Positions 34,391 to 47,042 are shown, numbered from the stretch's first letter. The stretch is 64,000 nt of DNA from Cycas panzhihuaensis (GCA_023213395.1 CM041465.1:23560001-23624000), one strand, 5' to 3'. Numbers and translations are program-made. Notes: generated by a model not told the origin, from the sequence alone.

Positions 34391-35960
34391 ACTTTGTTGG
34401 GGGTAAGGACTATGTCCTAGGTTACCCCCATGCACATGGCATTTCCCTCATCAAAGTGGAGTGGGGCTTGGTTAACAGGAAGGGATGGAACATGGGATGG
34501 AGTTGGGTTAGCAAGAGAAGACCCAATAGCCAAGACCTTCTAATAATAAAGCCTATGGTGACCAATAGGAAGGATAGGTGCAGAGCTCACTAAGTGCTCA
34601 AGAAGGGCTTTGTCATTCTCAAAGTAGTCCACCCCATGGATGACCACAGTTCGAGAAGATGAAGGGTGAGGGGAAGTAGAGACATGAGGACCATGGTGGT
34701 TATTACATCACTAGACATTCCCAACAGACTCCCTAGAAGATCCAAAAAGAGGTCCCTCGTAAGGGATAAGAGGAGCTTCCCTAACTTCGTTACCTATGTG
34801 TGGCAATGAAGGGGGGAACTCGAGGAGCACCTGATCAACATGGGTAATGACATGAGATACAAGGGGAGAACTAGTTTCTCCAATTGTAGGGTTTCTAGAG
34901 TGAAATCTAGAGTGGAGGGAGTTCCCTCTACTCCTGCCCAAAAAGGAAACGGGGTGAGGGAGGTCCTTATCCTTGCCATCGAACTCATCCTCACTAAGGC
35001 TGGCAAGGTACCTGTAACTTTCGACACTAATAGGGGTGAACCGTGTGAGGTTGGAAGAAGAGGATGAAGGGTCTTCTTCTAAATGGGATGAGTTAGGGAT
35101 ATCAATAGAACAAGTAGAGGCATGGGTAGAAAGGCCTTTGTCACCTTTCATTTGGCCATGAGGTGCTTGACGAGATTGACATGGTTGTTTGATAGGAGGA
35201 ATCTCCTGAGAAATGACTCTCATTCATCCTTCATGGATGAATTTAAGTTTCCTCTAGTGGGACAAGCACACAGCTTCCATCTGATTGAGCGATAGCCATC
35301 TCAATAATAGATTATAGTCGACGTTAATGTTGAGGACTACAATATCAATGAGGATAGTCTTGTCCTCAAGAGTAAGTGAGATAGACACCAATCCCAAAGG
35401 CATATTTTCACTACTATCATAGCCTTGGCACTGCCATGGAATCAATTCTAAAGCTGATATGCTGAGTTCTTGCATAACACCCAAGGGCATGGCATTAATG
35501 GAAGAACCATTATCGACAACAGTTCTTCATAGAGTGCAATCTAGAGTATCAATGGTAATAGTGAAAGGAAAGTGCCATCGACGCTCCTTTTCGCTAGCAG
35601 GGGGAGATCCTTAGGATCAAAGGAGATGACAGGCTCACGACTTGGGCTGACTCCCAAGGTGTGAACAGATATGTCACCTAATCTTAAGGTCTCTAAGAGA
35701 AATGTGCAATGTTCAGGGTAGCTCCTCAAGACATCCATTATGGACATTCTGGTAGCCATGGTATAAAGCTCATCAACGACCGAGAAAGGCTTCCCCTTCA
35801 CAGTGGGTTGGGGGAGAGCCCTTTGAAAGTCATAGTGACTAGGGTACACAATAATGGTCTTAGGGAGTATGGGGGCTTCCAAAAATGAAGTTTCTAGAAG
35901 AGGGTCAGGATGAGATGTGGACGAAGAGGCACTGTTTGCCTCTTTGATCACTTAAGACTA
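34391..35960 (-). pseudogene. Protease and linker region of element BD
   Basis: Segments at 35254-35490 (MPLGVMQELSISALELIPWQCQGYD and DYNLLLRW), 35541-35951 (upstream part with SFDPKDLPLLAKR) and 34711-35223 (Ser-rich linker). The order and motifs match A and C. Nonsense codons and one frame change break it. Confidence 0.75.
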
Positions 35961-38375
35961 GGTTAAGGTATATAATGGAGTGGTCTTAAGTAATTGAATA
36001 ACCTTCTTTCCCTTATTTTGGGATTGCAAAGATGATGGGATATGTTGGTTAGGAGAACCCAAAGAAGAGGACAAATTCCTCATACCCTTCTCTTTAGCTT
36101 GGGAAGAGCGAGGGTTAGGAGACCTCCCTCAGTTATGGTTATTCTTTTTCTAGGGGTTATGATCACATTCCCCATGTTTGGGGAAGGGATCCCTGTGAAC
36201 AATCTAATCTAGGTTGAGTCTAGATGCCTATTTTGGGGAAGAGTCATGTTGTGGGACAGCCTTAAGATACTATGCCCAACACTATGAATCATCATGGAAG
36301 CACTCCCCATGGATGGAGCACCACTTCTTCTCAAAGGAGGGGTTAGGTTTCCTTACTTGAGAGGACTAGGTGTTACCACCCTTGGTAGGAGCGGCTTGTG
36401 AAGCCTAGTGAACTAGCTTGTTAGACATAAGAGATAAAGGAGTTTGAAGCTTGAGTTCCTTCATCGTATGTTCAAATGAATGTATGGCTAAAGTAAGGGG
36501 ATCTAGGATCTTCTCGATAGAATGGTAAGAAGACCTAGTGGGTTGTTGAGTTTTGGTTTCCTTTGATGGTGGTGGTGCCTCACATCGTTGTGAGGAATTT
36601 AGAGGCTTCTTCAGTATAGCCTAGATCTCAATGGCCTCAAGTGCTAAGCACTTCGCTATAGTGGAGTCACACGTAGTCACCCCATCTTGAGGACTTCTAC
36701 ATGAACTTCTAGATGAAGGGCATTGACAAAAAGGTCCCTCTTCAGCTCCTTCGATAAAGTAGCCTTAGTGGAATGAAGAAGGTCATAGAAACGCCACACA
36801 AAGTCACGATTCATTTTATCATGGCCTTGTTTAAGCAACATGAGGGATTTTATTCCACTCTCAAATGGGTGAGCCACATCAAAGTAGTTGACAAACTCAT
36901 CCACGAGCTACTAGAATGAGAAGATATAATGTGTGAGTAGGTGATAGAACCATTTAAGGGCATCGCTTTGAAGAGACCACAGAAATAGTTTCGTGAGGAT
37001 ATGGTCATAAACCTAGTAATCAATGCATGCTATAGAGAAGCTATGAATATGCTCCGTCGGGTCTTGTGACAAAGTCCCATCAAATTTGGGGACTTTAGGG
37101 AGGTGAGGCAGTAAGTTAGTCCCTTAGCACCTTAATAGATAATGGGGTTGACTGATAGTCTATAAAGGGTCATACCCTTGACTGGACCATAGGGTCAACA
37201 GATGCTAGAAATGACAGTGGGTAGGTTTAGCTAAATCCTCCTTGGAAGGTTTGGTTCGGAAGGGGATGTTGTCCTCCTACCGCTTGGTGAGGAGGCACGA
37301 GTCCCACGTTTGAAGAAACCTACATCGGAGTAGATAGGTATGGCATACCCATCCCTCCTAGAGAGAGCACTCCTTGTTGAAAAAGAGCTTGAAGGAAAGT
37401 GCCTTAGGAAGGAGTTAGCCCTCTATGCAAAGGCATGACATAAGGTGCCATACAAGATGGTGGGCAAGAGGGGTGAGGGACAGGATTCTACCCATATGGG
37501 CCGCCCGTGGGTGGCGTGACCCCATAAGGCAGAGTGTCCACCCTATAAGCAAGTAAGGAATTCCCTTTACTATGCCCTTATGGTTGAGTAGAATAACCAA
37601 GAGGTAGGTAAAGAGAAAGGTCCTTAGGTTGGCGTTGGGATTGTGTGGGGACAGAATCCATGTGACTAGAAGTAGAGGGACATGTGGGTCCCATAGGTCT
37701 AGTAGGTGGATAAATAATAATAGGAGGAGGACTAGTGGTTTGACTAGTAGGGGGCATACTCAACCCGAGTTGGGAAGATGACATGCCTTGAGTGGTCCCT
37801 AAGGAGCATACGACATGGGGAGAAGAAGAAGATGTGAAAGGTAGACTTATCATGGGTAAAGTAGCTGGATGAGATGAGCGAGGTGAAGGGGATGTAGAAG
37901 AAGGCGGAACAACACTTCACAAGACCTCCTCAAACCACTTTAGGTACAGTTGGAGACGTGCGACTTGGAAGCATTAGCTCAAAGATTCTACTACATTAGT
38001 GGGAGGGGTATCTTCTTAATCGTATGAGGTGGAAGGGACCTTATATAAAGCGGGTCCTGTAGGATGGTCCTCATGAGTATCGCCATGGGAATGATGAAAC
38101 TCCAAAGGAGATGTAGGTTCTACTCCATGAGTAGAGGAATGATGAGATTGGGGGTGTGGTTGGTCACCCGGATAATAAATGGGATCTTCACTTCCTTAGG
38201 AAGACCCTTCAAAGGAAGTAAATGTCTCTAAGGAATCAATCACATAGGCATGGTATGCACAATCTGAAAGAGATCCCTCCATGATCGGATCAGGATCTGA
38301 TGCACGAAAGGAATGATATGAAGACTCTTCTGACAACGGGGGTAAGCCTCGTAAGTGACATAAGAATTATCGCAT
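35961..38375 (-). pseudogene. gag of element BD
   Basis: The ATG is at 38373-38375, followed at once by a stop in place of Arg-3. Core: YFDVAHPFESGIKSLMLLKQGHD and LSKELKRDLFVNALHLEVHVEVLKMG (36677-36904). Zinc-knuckle-like WCSIHGECFHDDS near 36290-36330. N-terminal Pro/Ser-rich part at 37415-37853. Three frames are used along its length, so it carries several indels. Confidence 0.8.
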
Positions 38376-38516
38376 GCAAGTCCTACCTATGCATTGGAAG
38401 AGGAGGGAAACAAGGTTATGCAAACATTAGGGCTGCCCAATAAGACCAAAAGAGAAATCTACCAAAAGGTAGTAGCACAAATAAGAAAGGGAGAAGGACT
38501 AATTCCTTTACTGGCA

Positions 38517-38536
38517 AGTCCCCAGTATGGTCTCCA
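38517..38536 (-). promoter_or_regulatory. Primer-binding site of element BD
   Basis: Minus strand TGGAGACCATACTGGGGACT, one base from the LTR. It is the best preserved of the three sites in its second half. Confidence 0.6.
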
Positions 38537-38537
38537 G

Positions 38538-39468
38538 TGGAATTACATATATGGGGATGCTAACTACACTTAGTGAAGATTGGGGTAGTCAATGGTAAGT
38601 TCTGAAATAGAAGATACACTCCTACAAGTGAAGGAAACACCCACACAGGGCATTCCTGTATCAGAACGTAGGTTCATGACCCATGAATGGCACACAACTT
38701 CCTCAAGGTAACTTAGGATTTTGGCTTGAAGGGAAAGATACATGTAAAGTATCTCAGATAACCCCAAAAGATGGAATCCTCCCACCCTAGGATGGCAAGA
38801 AGGGAGAAGGGAGGCCCAACGAAGGAAAGAACTTCAATGAGAAAGTAATATGGTATGGGTGGAATAAAAAGAACTCCTTAGGCTAACTCACATAAGGTAG
38901 CTCTACGAGTGAAAGGGGTGATGGAAAGAGCCCCTTGTCACTATGTGAGCAAAGGGATCTAAATCCTGGCAAGGGCAACTAGGGTAGAGTGTGTGAATAA
39001 GATGTGAAGGGTGTGTACGAAGGGATAATAAAAGTGTTCTTATTTACTTTTACCAAAGGGGAACATAAAGCACACTCTAACTCTCTTTTGTTTTTAACGA
39101 GAAAAGACAGAAAAAGTATTCCAAACAAGCTCAAGCATGCATGCTAGGAAATGTAAAGTTAAGGGACATTTTGCATTTGGTTAGGAGAGGAGGGAGGTAT
39201 AATTCCTACGATATGCTCCTTCCTATAAAAGCAACATGCAACATACATATGTAAGATGAATATGTGTAAATCAGTTAATTACTCTTTTCCTTTTATGCTA
39301 TTTATTATGCAAGATGATATGCCTAATAATGACAAAAGGAAAATGACTATGAGAGGAGGGAAAGTATGTACCTAAAAAGCTATGCGGTTGAAGAAGATAT
39401 CTTGCCTGCATGCCGTACCTACTCCCTTGTCCTTGTCTGATGCTCTAAAGTTATCGAGAGGCAGTGTT
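38538..39468 (-). repeat. 5' LTR of element BD, inner segment
   Basis: Begins TGGAATTACATAT at the PBS and runs to the copia-1 insertion. The conserved block CTCCCACCC-TAGGATGGC lies near 38780. Continues at 47048. Confidence 0.88.
39464..39468. repeat. Target-site duplication of copia-1, left copy
   Basis: GTGTT directly before the LTR; the right copy is GTATT at 47043-47047, one transition apart. The BD LTR continues in register after it. Confidence 0.8.
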
Positions 39469-39766
39469 TGAAAAGGGTTAATGACATAAGGTCATTACAT
39501 TAGTTGATTATTTCAAAAAAGGGTCTTAAGTAAACTTTAAATTAGATCACTTAAGTGAAATGCACTTTCATGTGCATTATGTATAATTTCTTTTCATCTA
39601 ACTTTAGTGCTCCCTCTCTCAATATGAAAGTAAAAGCTCAATGGAGAAGATTTATTCTTATCTCCCCATTTTGTGAGAGCTACTTTCTTTCTCTCAAGTC
39701 TCTCTTGCTCCCATGTTTGCCTTTGTGTTTAGTGCATAGAGATGAAAGATAGATCTACTCTTTTCA
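39469..39766 (+). repeat. 5' LTR of copia-1
   Basis: TGAAAAGGGTTAATG...CTCTTTTCA, 298 bp. Pairs with 46745-47042. Confidence 0.95.
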
Positions 39767-39768
39767 TG

Positions 39769-39780
39769 TGTTATCAAAGC
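39769..39780 (+). promoter_or_regulatory. Primer-binding site of copia-1
   Basis: TGTTATCAAAGC, ten of twelve bases equal to TGGTATCAGAGC, the complement of the plant initiator tRNA-Met 3' end. Two bases after the LTR. Confidence 0.85.
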
Positions 39781-41769
39781 TTGCTTCCTTCATATTCCTC
39801 ACTTGTACTTGCAATGGAGCCATCACTTCCTTCTCCCCCATAATCCATATGGTGAAGGAGATTATGAAAGTGAATTTAGAAATATTTTCAAGTTATTATG
39901 ATAGTATATTTTGTATTGTTTGCTTTCCTTTTCTCTTTTGCAGGTTTGGAAGCATAATACAAGGAGTTGTAAGGCCCAAGGATTCTAATCCTTTGCTAGG
40001 CATTCATGCTATCTGATTCTTCCTTTTCTTTCCCCTCCTTTTGTCCATTTAACAAGGGGAAATGTTGCTGAAATTTTTCTAGCATTTAGAAGAATGATTG
40101 TAAGGGGAGGTCTTACCCACTTTTTTAAAAGAATTTTGAGCCATTTAAAATATCCATCATTGTATGCTCTCACCTTGCCCATATTGGGATCCTGGTGATC
40201 AAAAAAGGATGGAAATTTCATACGGTATCATGTGTTAATGAGATATTAGCAAGCTGAAATTTCTATAAAAATATAATTTGATTACTAAACTTTACAGATC
40301 TGTAAAATCTTCTACAAAGCTCCAATTAAAGTGATTCTAATTATCAAAGATGAGGCTCTAAGTCTACTTTCCATCACAAAAATCGGCACCTAATTTGGAT
40401 GTCGTATGAGGAAGTTATTTATGTTTTAGTGAATAGTAGTTATTTTTAGTAAGAATTCTGGAAAAATATAATTTCCTAACTTTGTAGGGCTGTCAAAAAC
40501 TTTCCACAACTCATTCAGACCTGATTCCACTTCTTAAAGATGAAACTCTGAGTCTAGTTCACATCACAAAGACTGGCACTCCATTTTGACATCGTGGGAG
40601 AAATTTATTGTTGATTTAGTAAAGACTACTTTTTTTTTGTATTAACAAAAAAAAAAAATGTGAAGAAACTTTCTTCCTTCTTTTTATAAGGCTTAAAAGC
40701 CCATTGTAAAAGTGAGAAAAAACACTTAGATCAAAGCAATGTCTGGTGTCCTCACTTACTTATTAGCATTACATTCCATCACTCTAAAGACACTTCAAGC
40801 AAGCACTCCAAGCAAGCATTCTATTTTTAGTTAAATGTACGTTTGATACAATTCGATAATCTTTTCACTCTTCCTAAAAGGAATGCATCACAAACGCTAT
40901 TTTCTGCCATCTTGTACCTATTCACACACTCGCCAAGGTTGAGATACCTTAGTTGGTAGAATGACGTGCCATAAAGGAGATGTGGGTTTCAAGTTAGGAC
41001 TAGACTAAACTGAAACATTGGTGAGGTTTGGTTAGCCATACCATCGTGCCTCGATCAAGGATCATTCTGATAACCAACCAAGAAAATTAAAACTTTAATA
41101 TAAGATTAAAATATACCCAATCCAATATCCATCATAGCCATAAGTATGCATGTACCACTCTTTAGAGGAGGTATATAGCTACTCATTAGTGAACTGGGTG
41201 AGGATTGGGAGTACTTGGGCTCCATTGTGACTTAGATTTCATCACCAAGCATAATTACGAGTATCACGGGTGAAGGCCAACTTAATTCTACTAGAAGCCT
41301 AGGCCTCCCTTCAACAACCTCAACTGCATGTTGGACACAAGTTAGAGGTTATTGGGTTGATTACACATCCTACATTTGAGTTTCAAGTTGTGTAAACCCA
41401 ATGATGTCAGCTTCTACATTAGCCTACAATCTTGTATATTAATCACTTATTTGTAAAGAGTGATCCATAGTGTAATCATAATCATAATGCTTCTCATATT
41501 CTTACTACACCAAGTTAATATTTACCACAAGTGTTAGTGGCCAATTTTTATCATAGTGCTTCTCATATTCCTGCTACGTCAGGTTAATATTTATCACAAG
41601 TGTTGGTGACTTTTCTCTAAGTTGGTCCCTTCATCTTTGAGTAACCATTCTCACTTCTTCCTTCTGCTACACTACTTTATTACATTTCCCATTTGTAAAT
41701 AGTGATCAGTCATTTATTGCCATCACTTTTATAATCCGTTGTTCATTTCTTCCCTTCTAAAAAGACACC
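39781..41769 (+). other. Long leader of copia-1 between PBS and gag
   Basis: About 2 kb with no conserved coding frame. It holds a diverged two-copy tandem repeat of about 190 bp (about 40245-40625), a tRNA-like stretch at about 40935-41005, and a 69-bp two-copy tandem repeat (41480-41617). Such a long leader is unusual for a small-LTR copia element. Confidence 0.6.
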
Positions 41770-42770
41770 ATGCCTTCATAGTTCAAGCAAAATGTGAACT
41801 GTATTCTAAAAGGGAAAGAAAATTGGGACATGTGGTTCACTGGTGTCAGAAATGCTGCAAAGTATAAAGGTCTATGGAGAGATCACTTACAACCTATACA
41901 ACCTATTGCAGCTACAACTACCATAACTGCTTCAACAGGAGGTGCTCTAATTGCTCCCACTGAAGCTGTAGCTAAATGCTAATGGGAACTTGATGATGAT
42001 AAAATCTATGCAAGGATACTGCTTGTCACTGATTATTCCCTGCATAATCTCATTGATGAAGCTGTACATGATATAGCATGGAAAGTTCTTGAAGTTCTTA
42101 AGAAGAACTTTGACACTAAATCAGACTTAGAATTTGTTCATTTAGTATTGAAGATGAATAAATTGAAAATGCAGAAAGGACATACAAGTGAGACAATCAA
42201 TCTCCTTCATCCAATCAAGCAAGCCATTAATAAAGATTTTAAAACTCAATGCATTACATGGGCTTTCTTGATTCAGTCATGTCTCTATATCCCAGATTAT
42301 AAAAATCTATTGGGAAGTCTTCAATCTAGTAGCACTTTGAAGACCTTAAACTTTGAGGATCTTGCTGATAAGTTCATTGAATTTGATAAGACCTTTGATA
42401 CCAACTTTGCCACTACATCAGATCTAGTTGATGCTGCTTTTGAAGTGGGAGAAGATCTTTTTTACACCAAAAATTAAGGTCAATACTCTCGTGGAGGTGG
42501 TAATTCCCATGGAAGAGGAAGAGGTAGACACTAAGGATAACGTCCTCTTAATCAACAGGCTCCTCAATTCCAACAAAAATAGTCTCAAGGCCAAGGCCAA
42601 AATAATCAACTTGGACCTAGATCCAGTAATCAGAGACAATCCAACCAGCCCAATACTTGGACTAGAAATCAAACAATCGTGTGCCAAAGGTGTAATAGAA
42701 AAGGATATTATGCCAAAAATTATAGAACTGCCACCACCAAACTACCAAGTTATCAATAACGCCATGGTGC
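41770..42770 (+). pseudogene. gag of copia-1
   Basis: The start at the ATG of 41770 is chosen because it opens the frame that reads NVNCILKGKENWDMWFTGV, a UBN2-type copia Gag N-terminus; the fourth codon is now TAG. Core to 42477 with FDTKSDLEFVHLVLKMNKLKMQKGHTS-like sequence. The following RGGG/RGRG basic stretch and a degraded zinc knuckle CQRCNRKGYYAKNY (expected His and last Cys are both Tyr) lie near 42682-42725. Gag packages element RNA. Confidence 0.85.
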
Positions 42771-42899
42771 ACATAATGTTGATAATACTTCTTTTGAAGA
42801 TGCTTTTGGTGGAACGTAATTTGCTCATGCACACCTTCAAAGAATTGCGACCACTTCATCAAATGTTGTTGATAGATCCACTAAGTATATTGAGGTTCA

Positions 42900-43385
42900 T
42901 TGTGGCTATGCTATTCACTTTTGCCTTCACCACTTGGAGTTGCAAATAGTGCTACCTCAAATACTTCATCGTGGATCATGGATACTAGAGCAACACAACA
43001 TATGACTTGTCATTGCTAGTTCTTCTAAGATTTTGACTCTAAAGTTTGTGGTGTTGTACACATGGCTGATAAATCATCTCAGCCAGTCAAAGGAATTGGA
43101 ACTATTTGCCTGAAACTCGCAGGCCTTCCAGATTTTACACTTGTTGATGTTTTATATATTCCTACTCTAAAGCAAAATCTGCTCACCCTGTCTACCCTTA
43201 TCTCTTATGGATTTGATCTCAGTGTAACTACAAATAATCAAACTCTCTATGTCATTCACCCTCTTTCAAATGCTGTGGTTATGACTAGAATTCTTGATGG
43301 CAAACTTTTTCACCTAACTAACTCACCATCCTCTGAAGCCAACTATGTTGATGATGAATTTACATTTACCACAACCCTAACTCCT
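42900..43385 (+). pseudogene. Protease region of copia-1
   Basis: WIMDTRATQHMTCH at about 42972-43013 corresponds to the W-x-D-S-G-A-T-x-H-M protease motif with D-T-R replacing D-S-G. It is followed by KGIGTICL, LVDVLYIPTLKQNLLTLSTLI and the linker to integrase (open 43062-43385). It is one frame away from gag, so an indel lies between about 42760 and 42970. Confidence 0.82.
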
Positions 43386-44340
43386 TAAAAGTTGTCCCGA
43401 GCAGCTCTATGGTATGCTTATATGGTCCATATCAAAATTGATCGTTTAAGAGAACTACAAGACACTCTTCCTAGTTTACCTAAGTTCCCCTCTAAGCCCT
43501 TTAAATGTGAAGCATATATTATTGATAAATCTCAAAGACAACCCTTTCCTCGTAGTCAGTGGAAATCTAGCCAACCTTTATAGCTTGTACACTCAGATAT
43601 ATGCAGTCCTATGCCCATCCCTTCTCTCAAATAGAAGTGGTACTATATTACTTTTATTGATGATTTTACCAAGAAAGTATGGGTTGCTTTTCTTGCAAAG
43701 AAAGATGAAGCTTTTTCTATGTTTTAAGCTTTCAAGGCCTGCATGGAAAATGAATCTGGATTCAAGATCAAAATAATCAGGACTGATAATGGTGGTGAGT
43801 ACACATCCAATGAGTTTGAATTGTACCTACGTCAACATGGAATCAAACATTAAACCACTGTTACAGGTACACCCTAGCTAAATGGAGTTACCGAGTGCAT
43901 GAACAGGACCATCATGAATATGGCTCGTGCTATGCTGGTATATAAGAATCTCCTTATCTATCTTTGGGCTGAGGCTATCTAGACTGTTGTGTATTGCATC
44001 AACACTATTAGTCCCTCCAAGCTTGGCCCCTCTCCACATGAAATGTGGTATGGATAAACCCCCTCTATCTCCCACTTTAGAATTTTTGGCTCTACTTGTT
44101 ATGCTCATATTCTGGAGGAACATAGAAATAAGCTTCAAGATAGAGCCATGAAAGGCATCTTTGTCAGATACCCTATGGACAAAAAGGGATACAAGGTTTT
44201 CATAACTTCATAGCATAAAATCATCATCACTAGAGATGTTATCTTTGCGGAGACTGAAGATCAATTACTCAAACTTAACTCCAAGATGCCTTTATACCAA
44301 TTTAATGATGCTACTAAATTTGATGTCTAGATTCTAAAAT
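43386..44340 (+). pseudogene. Integrase of copia-1
   Basis: A degraded pre-integrase segment (LWYAYMVHIKIDRLR), then the core with HSDICSPM, IRTDNGGEYTSNEF and GVTECMNRTIMNMAR, giving the D,D,E catalytic triad intact. Then EMWYG and the GPSP and FRIFG blocks typical of copia integrase. Stops at 43581, 43726 and others. It would insert element cDNA. Confidence 0.88.
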
Positions 44341-44739
44341 TTAGGGGGGGAGATGCTGAATAGTTGCTTAAAATCTTGGAATCTGACAATAGAACCTCAG
44401 AGGATATAAGCTGTGACTCCAAGCCAATGTGTACATATCAAGTACCATCATTTGTGAAAAACCAAGTTGACAAAGGCAAAGCCATAGCAGAAGGATTATC
44501 TTCTCCAACATCTGTAGCTGGCTCATCTTCTCCAGTATCGTCAACTTCCTCCATGCCAAATATTTCACATGATCCTTTTTAGGATCAAAATGAACATCAA
44601 GAGGTTGCGGAAATGAAAACCTCATTCCTAACTTGAGGTTTTTGTGAAGCCTACCAGCTACACAAGGACATGCGACCAAATGAGTTAGGCAAAACTGGCA
44701 TTAGAAGTGCCCATAGAGCAAGGATACATGAATCACTTT

Positions 44740-46070
44740 CTATTGAGCTTGAACCAGCAGAACTACATCTTGCTCTTAATGAAGAGCCTCTAATGTACTA
44801 AGAAGTTGTAAAGCATGAAGCTTGGAGAAATGCCATAAATGAAGAGTATCAATCTCTTATTAAGAATGGTACATGGGAGCTTGTTGATCTACCACTTGGA
44901 AGAAAGATAGTTCAAAATAAATGGGTGTTAAAAAATAAGTATAGATCAGATGGCACCCTAGAAAAACACAAGGCAAGGTTGGTAGCAAAAGGATTCATGT
45001 AGAGGGAATGCATTGACTACACTAAAATCTTTGCTCCTACAACCAAGTGGCCTACAATCATAACTCTTATAGCCTTGGCTGCTCAACAGGGTTGGAAAAT
45101 CCACCAACTCAATGTTAAGACTACATTTCTTAATGGGGACCTTAAATAAGAAATTTACATGGCTCAGCCAGAAGGATACGAGATTGATGATCAGGAGCAT
45201 AAAGTTTATAGGCTTAAAAAGTCCTTATACGACCTAAAGCAAGCCCCTCGTGCTTAGTTTACCAAGTTGTCTGAAAGAATGAGGCAACTTGGATATGAGG
45301 TTTGTGTCTATTAAGATATTGATGCAACATTATTCATTAAGTGCCAAAATGATAAAGTCACTTACCTCTTAATCTTTGTGGATGACATGCTCATAACGTG
45401 GAATAGTGAATAGGTAATCAACTAGCTGAAGAAGGAGCTTGCTAAAACTTTTGAATTGTCTAACCTCGAGTTGATGAAATATTACTTGGGAATTGAAGTA
45501 ACTCAAAAGGATGGCAAAATCTTTCTCTCCTAAGAAAAAATTATCAATGATCTTCTGATAAAGTTTTAGTTGGAAGGTGCTCAACTAATGGATACACATA
45601 TGGAGCTAAATATTAAACTCTCAGTTGATGGTGATAATAGAGAGGTAGACGCAACACTCTACAGGTAACTTGTGGGTAGTCTCATCTATACTACCAACAC
45701 AAGGCTAGATACTGTGCACTCTGTCGGCATTCTTGCAAGATTCATGACAAATCCTAAGCAGAATCATTGGCAAGCTATAATACGAGTGTTGAGGTATCTA
45801 AAGACAACTAGCAAATATGGTCTGTTGTATGAACCCAATGCAAAATTTAAACTTTATGCATACATAGACTCAGACTTTGCTAGAGATAAAGACACAGGAA
45901 GATCTACATCTGGGTACATAACATTTCTTGGAATAGCACCAATATCATGGAGATCTAGACGGCAGAAGATAGTTGCTAACTCAACTGCTGAAGTTGAGTA
46001 CATTGCTACTTCTGAGACAAGCAAGAAAATTATTGAATACATTAAATGCCACCCAAACAAGTTCTACTAG
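44740..46070 (+). pseudogene. RT and RNase H of copia-1
   Basis: RT: GTWELVDLPLGRK, NKWVLKNKYRSDG, KARLVAKGF, LNVKTTFLNGDL, YDLKQAPRA, and the catalytic LIFVDDMLIT near 45380. RNase H: YAYIDSDFARDKDTGRSTSGYI, WRSRRQKIVANSTAEVEYIA, all in the open stretch 45672-46070. About ten stops, mostly CAA/CAG or TGG derived. The last part (ADIFTK-like at about 46230) runs toward the polypurine tract. Confidence 0.9.
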
Positions 46071-46733
46071 CTTACATATAGATAATTAATCTACAATCTA
46101 GATGGCTAAAAATCCTATATTTCATGATCATACCAAACATATAAGTACAAAAGTCCATAAGATTAGAGAACTAGTTCATGATGGCACAATTCAACTGAAG
46201 TACTGCCCCACGATAGATCAAGTGGTTAATATCTTCACCAAACCAATGAAGAGGGTGAAGTTTGAATAGTTCTGAAAGCAACTCAGCCTTGGGGCATCCA
46301 TCTCTTACTGGTTAAAGGAGATGACAATAGGACCATCATACTCTGTCTCATTCGTTAAGACCCCTTGTGGGCGTGAAAGGACAAGAGTAAGTCTCTGCTC
46401 TATCCCATTTATGAAAACCCCATGTGGGCATGAAAGGATAAGGGTTGTATCATTTTGGAAAATCAAAACTTGTGAAAACCCAAAAAGGCATGGGGGATGA
46501 CCAAATGGTATATGGAGACTTGGTAGATTTTATCTATAAAATTCATTGTACTGATTGGTTATCTAGCTACATGTAAAGAGCCACCTAAGCCAGGTTAGTA
46601 GATTAGAAAATTTGTGGGTTTTCTTCCCCATGAGGGTTTCCCACAAAAGTGTCATAGTAGTTTGCTTTATAAGAGGCTCAAATGAAGACCTCATAGGATA
46701 GAATAAAATAGGATGAAATGACCTTCTACCATT

Positions 46734-46744
46734 AAGGAGGAGAT
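46734..46744 (+). promoter_or_regulatory. Polypurine tract of copia-1
   Basis: AAGGAGGAGAT directly before the 3' LTR TG. Confidence 0.8.
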
Positions 46745-47042
46745 TGAAAAGGGTTAATGACATAAGGTCATTACATTAGTTGATTATTTTGAAAAAGGGT
46801 CTTAAGTGAACTTTAAATTAAATCACTTAAGTGAAATACACTTTCATGTGCATTATGTGTAATTTCATTTCACCTAACTCTAATGCTCCCTCTCTCAATA
46901 TAAAAGTAAAAGCTTAATGGAGGAGATTTATTCTTACCTCCCCATTTTGTGAGAGCTACTTTCTTTCTCTCAAGTCTCTCTTGCTCCCATGTTTGCCTTT
47001 GTGTTTAGTGCATGGAGATGAAGGATAGATCCACTCTTTTTA
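46745..47042 (+). repeat. 3' LTR of copia-1
   Basis: 298 bp, TGAAAAGGG...CTCTTTTTA (terminal CA mutated to TA). Followed by the GTATT target-site copy. Confidence 0.93.

Larger units (their letters stand above)
39469..47042 (+). mobile_element. Ty1/copia element copia-1, complete but decayed
   Basis: 7574 bp, two 298-bp LTRs, PBS for initiator tRNA-Met, a 2-kb leader, gag, protease, integrase, RT, RNase H (copia order: integrase before RT) and a polypurine tract. My hand alignment of the LTRs gives about 18 differences in 298, all but one transitions. Pol is in one frame with scattered stops. Confidence 0.95.
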
